Assembly (NCBI GenBank): GCA_026419775.2
Contig: JAOPGA020001379.1
Span: 1 to 38,981 of the forward strand
Direction: 5' to 3'
From: Acrasis kona
Lineage: Eukaryota; Heterolobosea; Eutetramitea; Acrasida; Acrasidae
DNA length: 38,981 bases
Shown here: positions 8,259 to 16,968 of the stretch, piece after piece
Layout: every line of letters begins with the position of its first letter
How positions within the stretch are numbered: the first letter of the stretch is position 1
Notes under the pieces: model-generated
Told to the model about the DNA's origin: nothing
The model's input: the letters and a program-made list of their open reading frames with translations, nothing else
Database searches by the model: none
Translations under genes and position numbers: made by a program

Positions 8259-8422
8259 CAGGGAAAAATCTTGCCTTCGATTTGATTATGCCATGGCATA
8301 TGTGCAACAAGGGGATGATTACAAAAGAGTTCAAGGGTCAACCTTACAAACTAGTGACCGTCACTGATGATGAAGGTTACTCTTCAAGGGTCAGGGTATT
8401 ATATGGACCACCCCAGACGTGA
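8259..8422 (+). CDS. Possible small exon or ORF of unknown function
   Basis: This plus-strand frame reads LAFDLIMPWHMCNKGMITKE, then VTVTDDEGYSSRVRVLYGPP and a stop. Composition looks protein-like, but no good start or splice partner is visible; upstream the frame stays open into the 5' end of the NTPase gene on the other strand. May be a gene remnant. Confidence 0.2.
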
Positions 8423-8547
8423 AGAAGAAACTTTCAGTACCATTGTCAAACCGTTTTTTAATTGTGCTACTGCACACCCTTTTGGATAGTGAATCGAACA
8501 GTTTAAAAACATAAAAAATAAAATGATGTGTTTATTATTACTTGACA

Positions 8548-8691
8548 ATGAGCAGCACTGGCAGTAAATCAGACCCAATAATCGTTGATGAATGTACTGT
8601 CATCACCGTTAGTGATGATGAAGAAAAGGATGATGATTTCCCTAGCAATAAATTTAATTTCCGAGTAGTATTTTTTGAGGAAAAAAGGTGA
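8548..8691 (+). CDS. Short acidic ORF with tandem SUMO-interaction-like motifs, 47 aa
   Basis: ATG at 8548. The product starts MSSTGSKSD, then PIIVDE and VITVSDDEEKDDD: two hydrophobic cores each followed by acids, the form of SUMO-interacting motifs. The last codons run into a GTGAGA that could be a splice donor, but I found no good next exon. It may be a complete micro-protein, a first exon or a chance ORF. No neighbour suggests a role. Confidence 0.3.
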   Translation: MSSTGSKSDPIIVDECTVITVSDDEEKDDDFPSNKFNFRVVFFEEKR

Positions 8692-8808
8692 GAAAAGAGA
8701 ATTACACGGAAATATGACAAAAAGTTTATTCAAAGATAATTGACGGTGGTCCAACGAATATTATTTAAGAATATGCAAAGGTGAACAACGATAATTTCTT
8801 CAACTTTT

Positions 8809-9486
8809 TTAATAAAAAATTGGTATTTGGTAGGCATCTGTCCTCTCTACTGTATTCATATCTGTTTGTGTACGGTACAGCATTGGTTTAGTAAAACCCA
8901 TCATTGCTACTTTTCTCTTCAATTGAGATGTAGGTACAGCCTCCAATCTACTGTTTGGATCAATGTATTGAAATTTTCCATATGCATGTGTTCCAATTTC
9001 AGAGAACAACTTCACAATAGCATAGCTGTATTCTTCAATCTTGATGAACACTTGTATTTCTGCTATTCTGCCCTCAACCTTTGCAGCTTTAGACCTTCCT
9101 GATTTTTTTGGGATCGATAGCTCAGCAAGATATGATACTCATTGTTTCGCTTTTGAGTACATTTTGCTGTGGAATAAGCATCCATTAACAGTAGCACGAA
9201 GGTAATATTTTACATTACCATATTCTTGTCCAAATATTGTGCGAATAACTGATCTTTTATATGGATCACCTCTGCAAGGTTTACCATGATAATGAACAAG
9301 CGTATCGCTGTTCTCCGAGTCCTCGCATTCAATAATCTTTGTTGAAATTCTCCTTGATAGTAGGGTGATTGGAGATGTATCAAGGTCCTGTATATGAACA
9401 TCAAACGCATCAACAAGTGTATGAACATGAAGATGCATTAGGCCCAATATCAGATGAGGATTTACTATCGCATCTGCACAATGCAA
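8809..9486 (-). pseudogene. Unrecognised minus-strand coding sequence in two parts
   Basis: Two minus-strand pieces lie in the same frame: 9486-9139 (with SRRISTKIIECEDSENSDTL and VIRTIFGQEYGNVKYYLRA) and 9051-8809 (FSEIGTHAYGKFQYIDPNS to QIPIFY at the end). A stop codon separates them at 9139 and no splice pair removes it in frame. The amino acid make-up is that of real protein. The style, a conserved FGxxYGxVxYY block near the C-terminus, recalls C-terminal regions of large eukaryotic DNA-transposon proteins, but I cannot name a family. The N-terminal limit is unclear since both strands are open near 9370-9480. Confidence 0.35.
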
Positions 9487-9644
9487 TCGCCACTCGATTC
9501 AACATCGTCACCAATGAACATGTCCTCCTGTGTCTTGATTTGCATAACAAATTGGTGGCTGTTACAATGAAAATCGAAGGAGGGTATATAACATATACGA
9601 TGTGCTCATGTCCTTCTTTAGCGATGGTTTTTTCGATGACATGA
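9375..9644 (+). CDS. Small ORF, 89 aa, uncertain
   Basis: ATG at 9375; product begins MYQGPVYEHQTHQQVYEHED and continues with SDEDLLSHLHNAIATRFNIV and LCLDLHNKLVAVTMKIEGGY. It overlaps the N-terminal end of the minus-strand coding sequence; only one of the two is likely real in the overlap. No family recognised. Confidence 0.25.
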   Translation: MYQGPVYEHQTHQQVYEHEDALGPISDEDLLSHLHNAIATRFNIVTNEHVLLCLDLHNKLVAVTMKIEGGYITYTMCSCPSLAMVFSMT

Positions 9645-9707
9645 CAATGACAAGTTCTCTTTTTGAAAAGTGACAACGACCGATAAATTGCGATTGGCGC
9701 AGGTGAT

Positions 9708-11850
9708 ATGGCATACATTTTTCAAAAACACCCCATGCGTGCCCACTTGGCCTTGTTGGTCATCGCCTTGTTGCCGCTTATTGTTAGCGCAAGAGTGCGA
9801 AAATCTCACCACCATTCTAGCATCCGCTCAAGAGCTGTAAAATCATTCAACAAAGTATTAGAAAGATTTAAGAAGCCAGAAGCTATCGACACCTGCTCGT
9901 GGTGGGGTAAATTAGAATTTACTTTTATAATTTAACATTCGAATAGGTGATCCACATTACACCACTTGGAACGGAAAGACCTACGATGTGTACCCAGTGG
10001 GTGACGCAGTTGCCGTTTACGATCCCAAAACAAAGTTTGCCATTCATGCCAGACACCACCACTGGGGTTTCACAGGTGCTACCCCAACTGTTAACACTGC
10101 TCTTGCCATCAAGACCGCAAGCCACGAAGTTGTAGAATACGATGCTCCTCTAGATCAATTCCGTCGCAATGGTGTTGTTGTAGACTTTGCACTTCACGAA
10201 AAGATTAATTTGAAGGGAGGTGCCGTACTTACCCGCAAGTCCTCCACTCAATACGAAGTCACTCTACACAACAAAGGAAAGGTTACAGTCTCTTCCTCAG
10301 GTGGTACGATGCCATACTTGCAAGTGGTGATCCAATTTCCAAGATCGGTCTCTAGCCGGCTAAGCAAGTCATTGTGCGGTAATTACTTTGGAGAGTACGC
10401 ACACGTCGACCAAAAGAACATCATTTTCACCACTCCTTACGATAAGGACTCCGTTCACTACAGCTCCACACCCGTCGACGACTCAAAGAAGGCTAAGCAG
10501 AAGGCAATCAAGGCCTGCAGCAAACTATCAAGCAATGCTTTTAAGACTTGTGTCTACGATTTCTGTCACTCCCCAACCAACCACAGAAAGGAGGTCGTTA
10601 AGAAGTCAAATGAAATCCACAAAACAAGATCAAAGATTGTGTTGGCAATTGTCAAGAAGATCCAAAAGAAGCAAGTCAAGTTCGAAAATAAATTGAAGGT
10701 TGCGGTTCAAAAACTAATCAAGAAGCACCCCAAGTATGCCAAACAATGTCAAAAGAGCATGACCAAACAATTAAAGAAGGTTCGCAAACAATGCAAGACA
10801 AAGAAGACTACTGTTGGTTACAAGAAGAGCGACAAGAAGATTAAGAAGTTGGTCAAGAAAGCACAAAAGGCACAAAAGAAGAGAGATCAAAAGATCAAGA
10901 AGGCAATTAAGAAGGCTGCAAAGAAAGTTGTGAAGAAGCACCACAAGAAGAATGGTAAGAAACATGGTAAGAAACATGGAAAGAAACATGGAAAGAAACA
11001 TGGAAAGAAACATGGAAAGAAACATGGAAAGAAACACCACAAGAAGCATGGAAAGAAGCATGGAAAGAAGCACGCTAAGAAAAACGGCAAGAAGGCCAGA
11101 AAACAAAGAAAGGCCAAGAAGGCTGCTAAGAGAGCTGCCAAGAAAGCCGCCAGAAAGCACGCTAAGAAGGCTAGAAAGCAAAGAAAAGCAAAGAAGGCTG
11201 CCAAGAGACGTGCTGCCAGGAAAGCCAGAAAAGAAAGAAAAGCAAAGAAGGCTGCCAAGAAGGCCAGAAAACAAAGAAAACACAAAAAGGCCAGAAAGCA
11301 CCACAAACGCGCCAAATGCATCAACAAATCAAAAGCCAAAAAGATTGTCAAACAACTCAAGAAGAACAAGAAGGCTATCAAGAAAGCCAAGAAGCAAGCA
11401 GCCAAAGCAAAGAAGGCAGCAAGAAAGGCAGCAAGAAAGACCAGAAAAGCCAAGAAATCCAAAAAGCAACAAAAGTGTTTGACAAAGAAGCAAGCAAAAA
11501 GAGTTCGCAAGCAATTAAAGAAGGAAAGAAAGGCTGCCGAGAAGGCAAAGAAGAATGCAAAGAAGGCCATCCAAAAGGCAAAGAAGATCTTGAAGAAGAA
11601 ACTTTTAAAGAACAGAAAGGCCATCAAGAAGGCTGCGAAGAAGGCTGCAAAGAAGGTCAGAAAAGCAGTTAAGAAGGAACAACACAGAAGAAAGAAGAAG
11701 GCGTTGAAGAAGAGATTGAACAAACTCAAATCTGCTCTAAAGAAGAAGCAAAGAAAGTGCTCCAATTCAAAGTCTCGCAAGAACAGCAAGAGTGCAAAGA
11801 AGTTGATTTCAAAAGTAAAGAGTCTTGAGAAGAAATTGTCAAGGAAATAA
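9708..11850 (+). CDS. Secreted von Willebrand factor D-domain protein with long lysine-rich tail
   Basis: Two exons, 9708-9906 and 9947-11850, with a 40-nt GTAAAT...AATAG intron splitting a Gly codon; 700 residues. A signal peptide is best from Met10 (MRAHLALLVIALLPLIVSA). The VWD domain starts at GDPHYTTWNGKTYDV (residue 67) and carries the family's LCGNY at 209-213. A short ACSKL...FKTCVYDFC stretch recalls the C8 module that follows VWD. From about residue 270 to the end the chain is dominated by K, with H, G, A and R, including (KKHG)n repeats. A polycation of this kind could bind acidic polysaccharide, silica, DNA or microbes outside the cell; this is inference. The stop codon overlaps an AATAAA signal. 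The RCC1-like gene ends 59 bp downstream on the other strand. Confidence 0.9.
9907..9946 (+). other. Intron of the VWD gene
   Basis: 40-nt GT-AG intron. Its removal restores GDPHYTTW, the most conserved VWD motif, across the junction, which fixes both splice sites. Confidence 0.9.
10946..11082 (+). repeat. 12-bp tandem repeat coding for (KKHG)n
   Basis: About ten units of the type AAGAAACATGGA, with silent AAA/AAG and CAT/CAC changes and one CAC-for-GGA swap, code for KKHG. An in-frame coding minisatellite, likely variable in length between strains. Confidence 0.85.
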
Positions 11851-11909
11851 AAGACACTGTGTATTTCTATGTTTTTTAGTTTTGTTTTTATATTTGTTGC
11901 CTCAAGGGT

Positions 11910-13196
11910 TCAATCAAGGTTCAAAAGCAATATTACGTCATGAAAGTGTTTAATGTTGAAGATCTTGGATTGAATGTTCCGAGAGTGGGAAGGTGCTTCT
12001 GTGTAGATGACAGCCTCATGTCCGCATAAACCGATAATCCTTGCGTAAAGGGTCCGCAGTTTTTCAAATTTTAATAATGTTTGTGAAAGTCCATCCAATT
12101 TGTGAAAGCACACAACACGTCCATCTTCAGTGAGTATCAACGACATAGTGTCGTCACTGCACACTTGCGCTATCCCTTCAAATCTTTGTGCCCAGCTTTT
12201 CCTCACTCCTTCAACTTCACATCGAACAACTTCTGGTTCTTCTAATGTTCTACCCCTCAGCAAACCCAACTGACAAAATTGATTGTTACCAGTTGCATAC
12301 AATCTATTATTACTTTCAACAAACAAAGAATGTCTAGGACCCGCACTCATATTTGTAATTTTGGGCATGATTGCATTATCCAGTGAGACGAGTGTTGGGG
12401 TATCTAGATATAAAGGACCACCACTGATGCCACACCTACCACGTTCACTGAAACCAAGTGCATATATTAAACCATCTTCAGTTTGGACAAAGTAGTGGCT
12501 AGTGCCACAAGAAACTTTTAGGATATTTTTATTTAAATTTATTTTTGAATGTTGAAAGTCTTTAAAGTTACGTTTTAATGTGCCCACAACAAAATCATGA
12601 CCCTCTTGATCCGTCAAAACCATAACCGAGTAATTTCCTCTTGCAGACAGATGCTTTACATTTACAAAAGTACTTAAGTCAACAACTTTGGGTAAATTCA
12701 CGAACGTGAATTTAGAACTATCAAGAAATAGTTGCCCATGACTGTTGTTACCAAATACTATTAAATCACTTTTTGTCGCAACGAGACTAAACTGAGTACC
12801 CGCCGCAATTTTTTTGGCATTCTTTATTGTTCGTATAGGCTCAGGGGCATTAATAGGGATATCGCGGAGGTGACCAGATTCGCCAAGAAAGCATCCTCCA
12901 CAAGAGTATACATTTTCAACCTCTCCGTCAACTAAAAATAGGCTGTGACTTTGTGCTATCACGACCTCGAGTATTTTTTTGTTTGTTAATGTGCTCATCT
13001 CAACGTCCTCATGTGTTAAAATGTTGTATTGGAATGTCCGACTGTTGATCTCATTACGGATTTGAACTTTCGGTTGTTCTCGTTTTTTAGGTACTTTCGG
13101 CGACAGATTGTTTACGATTGTGTTTACATCTATGAAGAAACTCTTCATAAAGGTGTTAGGAATTGATTGTAACGGACGTAACAAATTTCCATCCAT
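11910..13196 (-). CDS. RCC1-like beta-propeller repeat protein
   Basis: 428 residues from ATG at 13194-13196. RCC1-type repeats are seen as VYSCGGCFLGESGHL, KKIAAGTQFSLVATKSDLIV-FGNN, ILKVSCGTSHYFVQTEDGLI-YALG and ITNMSAGPRHSLFVESNNRL-YATGNN, each with the family's G-x-x-H/F-S and hGxNxxGQL-like blocks about 50-60 residues apart. This suggests a divergent seven-bladed propeller. Family members act as guanine exchange factors, ubiquitin-ligase parts or scaffolds; no catalytic loop could be identified, so a general protein-binding role is all that can be said. The N-terminal 60 residues are non-repeat. No introns needed. It is tail-to-tail with the VWD gene and head-on downstream of RPB7 on the same strand. 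Confidence 0.8.
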   Translation of the reverse strand: MDGNLLRPLQSIPNTFMKSFFIDVNTIVNNLSPKVPKKREQPKVQIRNEINSRTFQYNILTHEDVEMSTLTNKKILEVVIAQSHSLFLVDGEVENVYSCGGCFLGESGHLRDIPINAPEPIRTIKNAKKIAAGTQFSLVATKSDLIVFGNNSHGQLFLDSSKFTFVNLPKVVDLSTFVNVKHLSARGNYSVMVLTDQEGHDFVVGTLKRNFKDFQHSKINLNKNILKVSCGTSHYFVQTEDGLIYALGFSERGRCGISGGPLYLDTPTLVSLDNAIMPKITNMSAGPRHSLFVESNNRLYATGNNQFCQLGLLRGRTLEEPEVVRCEVEGVRKSWAQRFEGIAQVCSDDTMSLILTEDGRVVCFHKLDGLSQTLLKFEKLRTLYARIIGLCGHEAVIYTEAPSHSRNIQSKIFNIKHFHDVILLLNLD

Positions 13197-13301
13197 CAAA
13201 CACAACACATAACTACCAAAACATTTGCCATCACAAGTACTGAGCGTTTACATCGAAATTATGTAACAATAATTTATTTATAATTGAGAGTCTGCCATTC
13301 C

Positions 13302-13957
13302 TTAAAGTTGCTCTATAGCAATTGGTCCAAGGTAATCTTCTTTAATGGTACCAATGGCAAACTGTTTTGATTAAGAATGTGTTAAAAGTAGTACTTACCA
13401 GCCCATTCGCTTCAATTTTTGTGCCCATGATCTTGAGTCTTACTTCCGTGTCTTGTGCAATGGTTGCGTTTTGATCCTCGGCAATGTATCTAGGAGGGGA
13501 ACTATCCGGATCAAAAGTCATATCGGTGGGTATACCGTGTCTAGATATAAATATTTCAAGGGGACCAACACTTGCAAAAAAACCAATCTAAAACAAGACA
13601 TTTTCAAATAAAAACACAACACTAATAATACCTTTGTGACGCGAGTAACAACAGCATCCACAATTTCACTTTTGAAAGTTCGCATTACTATGGCCCGGTA
13701 CTTGACTAGAAAGGTCGCATATCCAGAGCTTTCAGCTATTTTGCCTTGCCCAATATGCGAAATACTTGTGACTGTGATTATATATCCATATCTACCAGTG
13801 CATTGTCCTTCTACCTCTGAACTTAACTTTTGTTTTAGAGTCTGGTGGAGTTGAGGTCCAAAATTTCTAGGGTGCAAACGTATATTTTTCTCTAATTGTA
13901 CCTAAATGAGCATTGAGCGTGGTGCATTTTGTTTCCGTTACATACGTGGAAGAACAT
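13302..13957 (-). CDS. RPB7: RNA polymerase II subunit RPB7
   Basis: Four exons on the minus strand: 13957-13946 (only 12 nt, MFFH), 13901-13632, 13587-13399 and 13361-13302, with introns of 44, 44 and 37 nt, all phase 0. The spliced product has 176 residues, the family's usual length. It reads MFFHVQLEKNIRLHPRNFGP, then EVEGQCTGRYGYIITV, the SHM-type N-terminal half, then VDAVVTRVTK-IGFFASVGPLEIF, the OB/S1 half, and ends with FAIGTIKEDYLGPIA. RPB7 pairs with RPB4 as the stalk of RNA polymerase II and binds nascent RNA in the nucleus. The gene is divergent from Mgm101, with 252 bp between starts. Confidence 0.93.
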
Positions 13958-14209
13958 GACGACAAAATAAACCAAGTTGACTAAGTAATTCAAAGTGTAT
14001 CATGAAGATTTTGATACGGTTTGCATATCAAAGTACTGCATAACCTAAATCAACGTTAATTATATTTTACAGATCGGAGTTGCTCGCATCTGATTGATTC
14101 AAACAAATAAATTCTTCTTTTTTTAAGGCACTTCCACTGTCCTTTTCAGTTTGGTCAAGGTTGATTACTCCATCGTTGACTTCACTTTAGATCTATAATT
14201 TCAAAAACA
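13958..14209. promoter_or_regulatory. Divergent promoter region of RPB7 and Mgm101
   Basis: 252 bp between two divergent start codons; it must hold both 5' ends. AT-rich, no clear TATA box at the usual distance and no repeats. A T-run and TTTAAGG lie about 80 bp upstream of the Mgm101 start. Confidence 0.5.
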
Positions 14210-15190
14210 ATGAGTTTAAGACTATCAAACATATTATTGAAGCGAACCAACCAAGCGAGAGTTGCACTTGGTGTCCATACCACACCAAAATCTATATTTC
14301 TATCTAGAACCTTTCATGTAGGAAGATTCATAAGAAATGAACAAAATCAAGTACCCTATGACGCTCAAACAAACCTTTCGCAAAATTCTTTTGCCAACAT
14401 TAGTGCAAAGCCTTTCAGAAAAGAGGTTGCTGACATATTAATGGCCCCGCTAGAAGAGGGTGACATTGAGATCAAACCAGACAACATTCTGTACTTACCT
14501 GAGATCAAGTACCGTCGCATTTTAAATAAAGCATTTGGCCCTGGTGGTTGGGCTTTAATGCCACGCGGTCCACACAGTAGTCAAGCTGCCGACAATAGCA
14601 ACATTTTAACTCAAGAGTTTGCATTATTCTGTCAGGGCCAATTTGTATCACAAGCACATGGAGAGCAGACTATTGGTATCGGAATCAAGTCCCTGGCCAC
14701 AGCGTTGGAAGGAGTTAAGAGTAATGCTCTAATGCGTTGCTGTAAAGACATTGGTATCGCAAGTGAACTTTGGGATCCTCAATTCATAATGGACTGGAAG
14801 AAAAAGTACTCAATTGGTGTATGGTGTGAAAATAATAAAACTGGACACAAAAAAATCTTGTACAGAAGAAAAGACCGCCCAGAGTTTACTTACCCCTACA
14901 GAGAAGTCCAAGGAGATGTCAACACTCAAAAAACAGTCATCACCCCATCATCAGGATTCGATCTTGCAGAACAACAACATGAAGCACCATCAGACAACAC
15001 CACCAACACAGACTCTGACTTTGACCCCAACAAAATTTGGTCGTTTGGAAAGTTCAAGGGAAGGACCTATCAAGAAGTGTCAGAAAACAACAAGAGCGAA
15101 CTAGAAAGCTACATTTCCTATTTGAAAAAGAAGAATTTACATACAAGACTTGTAGCGGACCTAGAGTCCTACATGAACAATAAAGAGTGA
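14210..15190 (+). CDS. MGM101: Mitochondrial genome maintenance protein Mgm101 with ExoX-like C-terminal segment
   Basis: 326 residues, no introns. The N-terminal ~40 residues are rich in R, S and T and lack acids (MSLRLSNILLKRTNQARVAL), as in a mitochondrial presequence. The Mgm101 core (about residues 70-230) has LEEGDIEIKPDNILYLPEIK, YRRILNKAFGPGGWALMPRG and GIKSLATALEGVKSNALMRCC. Mgm101 is a Rad52-like single-strand annealing protein for mitochondrial DNA repair. After an acidic linker, residues ~270-325 (IWSFGKFKGRTYQEVSENN, YISYLKKK) look like the small ExoX-like/DUF3820 C-terminal module found in some exonucleases; that extra segment is not part of the yeast protein. AATAAA follows the stop within 10 bp. 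It is tail-to-tail with the GATA gene, 36 bp apart. Confidence 0.9.
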   Translation: MSLRLSNILLKRTNQARVALGVHTTPKSIFLSRTFHVGRFIRNEQNQVPYDAQTNLSQNSFANISAKPFRKEVADILMAPLEEGDIEIKPDNILYLPEIKYRRILNKAFGPGGWALMPRGPHSSQAADNSNILTQEFALFCQGQFVSQAHGEQTIGIGIKSLATALEGVKSNALMRCCKDIGIASELWDPQFIMDWKKKYSIGVWCENNKTGHKKILYRRKDRPEFTYPYREVQGDVNTQKTVITPSSGFDLAEQQHEAPSDNTTNTDSDFDPNKIWSFGKFKGRTYQEVSENNKSELESYISYLKKKNLHTRLVADLESYMNNKE

Positions 15191-15226
15191 TAATAAATGT
15201 TTTTGTTTTTATATGTTATATAGTTA

Positions 15227-16387
15227 CTAGAACCTATCATTCGCAACAAAGAAGTCTGGTGTTTCTGGTCTATTGTCAAAATCCATGCGAGTCTTTACGT
15301 CGTTGCCAAGGATAACGTCATCAGCAAATGGTTCCAGGCCGTCCATGTCGCCGCCGATGAATCCATAGCCAACGTCACATGCACTAAACGAGTCCTCCAT
15401 GAACATGCTCAAAACATCATGAGCCGATGAAGCCGCTGCTGGTTCCAACAACTCGTCGCCCCTAGAAAATGAATGTTGGCATGGGTAACTCCCAATCACA
15501 CTTTCCAAGTTACCAAAGTTTATATGCTTAGTATCTGCGAACAATTGATGGTCTTGAAGGCTGCTGCTATTGCTGTGATCTTCGTCCATGCTATAGTTGC
15601 TTTGGACCGAAGAAGACGGTGTGCTTGGCTCTACTACGGGCTCAGTCACCTCTCGTAGTATTTGAGATGGTATTTCATATAGAACGTCAGGTGCTGACTT
15701 GCTGAACAGGTTTGAGGAGGAGGATGTCTCCTTGACTTTGGAAGACAAGGGTCTATTTTTGGAGTGACGTAGATGGTACAGGCCGCACTTGTTACAAAGC
15801 GTTCCATTGGGACCCTTTCGCCACATTGGGGTCTCTGTGGTCCTACAATTAGCACACTCCTTGAACTTTGCAGAGTTTCTACGTTTAGCAGTCTTTTTGG
15901 TTATTCCATGTGATGTCGTTGACAAAGCCGATTGTGGAACGGCGCTACTTTTTGCTTTATGTAGAGCAGAGGCTGCTAGTGGGGCTGTATTCGTTGTTGT
16001 ACCGGAAAAGGAGGTGGCGTTGTGGGTCACTGTTGATGAAATGGCACTGGACTTTACTCTCCCTGTTTTGGGTGCGGCTGAAACTGTGTTCACATCTTTG
16101 GGTTGGAGTTCAAACTGTCCCTGGTGAGGCATAAAGTCATAGTGGGACAAGGGAGCTGACAACGCCGATAATGACGAGGAGTATAGTGGCACACCATCTA
16201 ATGTCGGCGAGCCGCTCTCGTCACTATCATGAGGCGAAATGTCATCAATACCTTGGGCACCAAGGTGGACGAATGGGTATGGTATATAAAAACCTGGGTA
16301 CATGATCGTATTTACTGACATATCCTGTGGCAAAAAAGTCGGTTGGGCCATGGTCATACGATCTGTTTCAGGAAGTTTTGATGACAT
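15227..16387 (-). CDS. GATA-type zinc-finger transcription factor
   Basis: 386 residues from ATG at 16385-16387 (a second candidate is Met11). A single GATA finger lies at residues 178-201: CANC, then TTETPMWRKGPNGTL, then CNKCGLYH, with the TPxWRxGPxG block that defines the family, and a basic tail (LRHSKNRPLSSKVKE). The gap between the cysteine pairs is 16 residues; 17 or 18 is usual. The flanks are Ser/Thr/Pro-rich and the C-terminal third is acidic (DGLEPFADDVILGNDVK), a possible activation region. It should bind (A/T)GATA(A/G) sites in the nucleus. Its promoter region holds repeated CTCGAAAA motifs. No introns. Confidence 0.88.
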   Translation of the reverse strand: MSSKLPETDRMTMAQPTFLPQDMSVNTIMYPGFYIPYPFVHLGAQGIDDISPHDSDESGSPTLDGVPLYSSSLSALSAPLSHYDFMPHQGQFELQPKDVNTVSAAPKTGRVKSSAISSTVTHNATSFSGTTTNTAPLAASALHKAKSSAVPQSALSTTSHGITKKTAKRRNSAKFKECANCRTTETPMWRKGPNGTLCNKCGLYHLRHSKNRPLSSKVKETSSSSNLFSKSAPDVLYEIPSQILREVTEPVVEPSTPSSSVQSNYSMDEDHSNSSSLQDHQLFADTKHINFGNLESVIGSYPCQHSFSRGDELLEPAAASSAHDVLSMFMEDSFSACDVGYGFIGGDMDGLEPFADDVILGNDVKTRMDFDNRPETPDFFVANDRF

Positions 16388-16968
16388 TGTTGTTCGAACT
16401 CTTGCTTGTGTTATCTTTGCCGAGGACAACCACAAACTGGATGGTTGACTGTATGGTAGAATTTTCCTGTATTTGCCCAAAAAGTCAAACCCATAAGACC
16501 ATTTATAGAGCAAATCGTTTTGATTTATCTGGGATATGGAGAGCTCTGACTGGTCATTATCGAAGAATTATTATCTCTCTGTCTTCACAAGACGTTCATA
16601 CAATAATAATTCTCATTGGTTCTCGAAAACTCTCGAAAACTCTTCTTTTTGTGACAAATTAAGCCACCGTTTGACTGACATTCTTAATATTGATTGAATC
16701 TGCGTTTTTTTGGTTTATGATTCATCAAATATGGATGCTGCGAATAATAATTTTTTGAGACACTGTAATTTTGGAGAATTGTGTTGAAAAGAGCCTCTTG
16801 GACATGGTCAAGAAGAAGACTAATAAGGCGAGTGGAAATTGTTCGGACATAAGTTACGAAAACAATAATTTTTTCCCACCTTTTATCTTTTGTTGTACAA
16901 CAGAACGCTCTTGAATACCCACGTGCAACGTGTTGAATCTCATATATACGAGCAACCGAGTGTTCTTT
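16388..16968. promoter_or_regulatory. GATA gene upstream region with heat-shock-element-like repeats
   Basis: At 16618-16644 the sequence reads GGTTCTCGAAAACTCTCGAA and goes on with AACTCTTC, so TTC and GAA triplets recur at near 5-bp steps, the form of a heat-shock element. The rest of the 580 bp is AT-rich with no supported gene; it also contains the 3' side of the membrane-protein gene at its right end. Confidence 0.4.

Noticed and set aside
9108-9180. GATAGCTCAGCAAGATATGA as a tRNA start (A-box-like)
   Set aside because: No matching anticodon arm, T-arm or B box follows.
10952-11672. Plus-strand ORFs in other frames with (ERNM) or (KEGQEG) repeats
   Set aside because: Frame-shifted readings of the same 12-bp and Lys-rich repeats within the VWD gene.
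10771-11789. Long minus-strand ORFs rich in Leu, Phe and Cys, looking like membrane proteins
   Set aside because: They are the mirror image of the Lys-rich coding sequence (AAG/AAA read as CTT/TTT) and have no start, domain or composition of their own.
13518-13877. A 119-codon ORF as a stand-alone small protein
   Set aside because: Its tail reads through introns of RPB7; the spliced model gives a full-length RPB7 with all conserved blocks.
15789-16127. Plus-strand ORF across the GATA gene
   Set aside because: Shadow of the GATA coding strand; composition and lack of start context argue against it.
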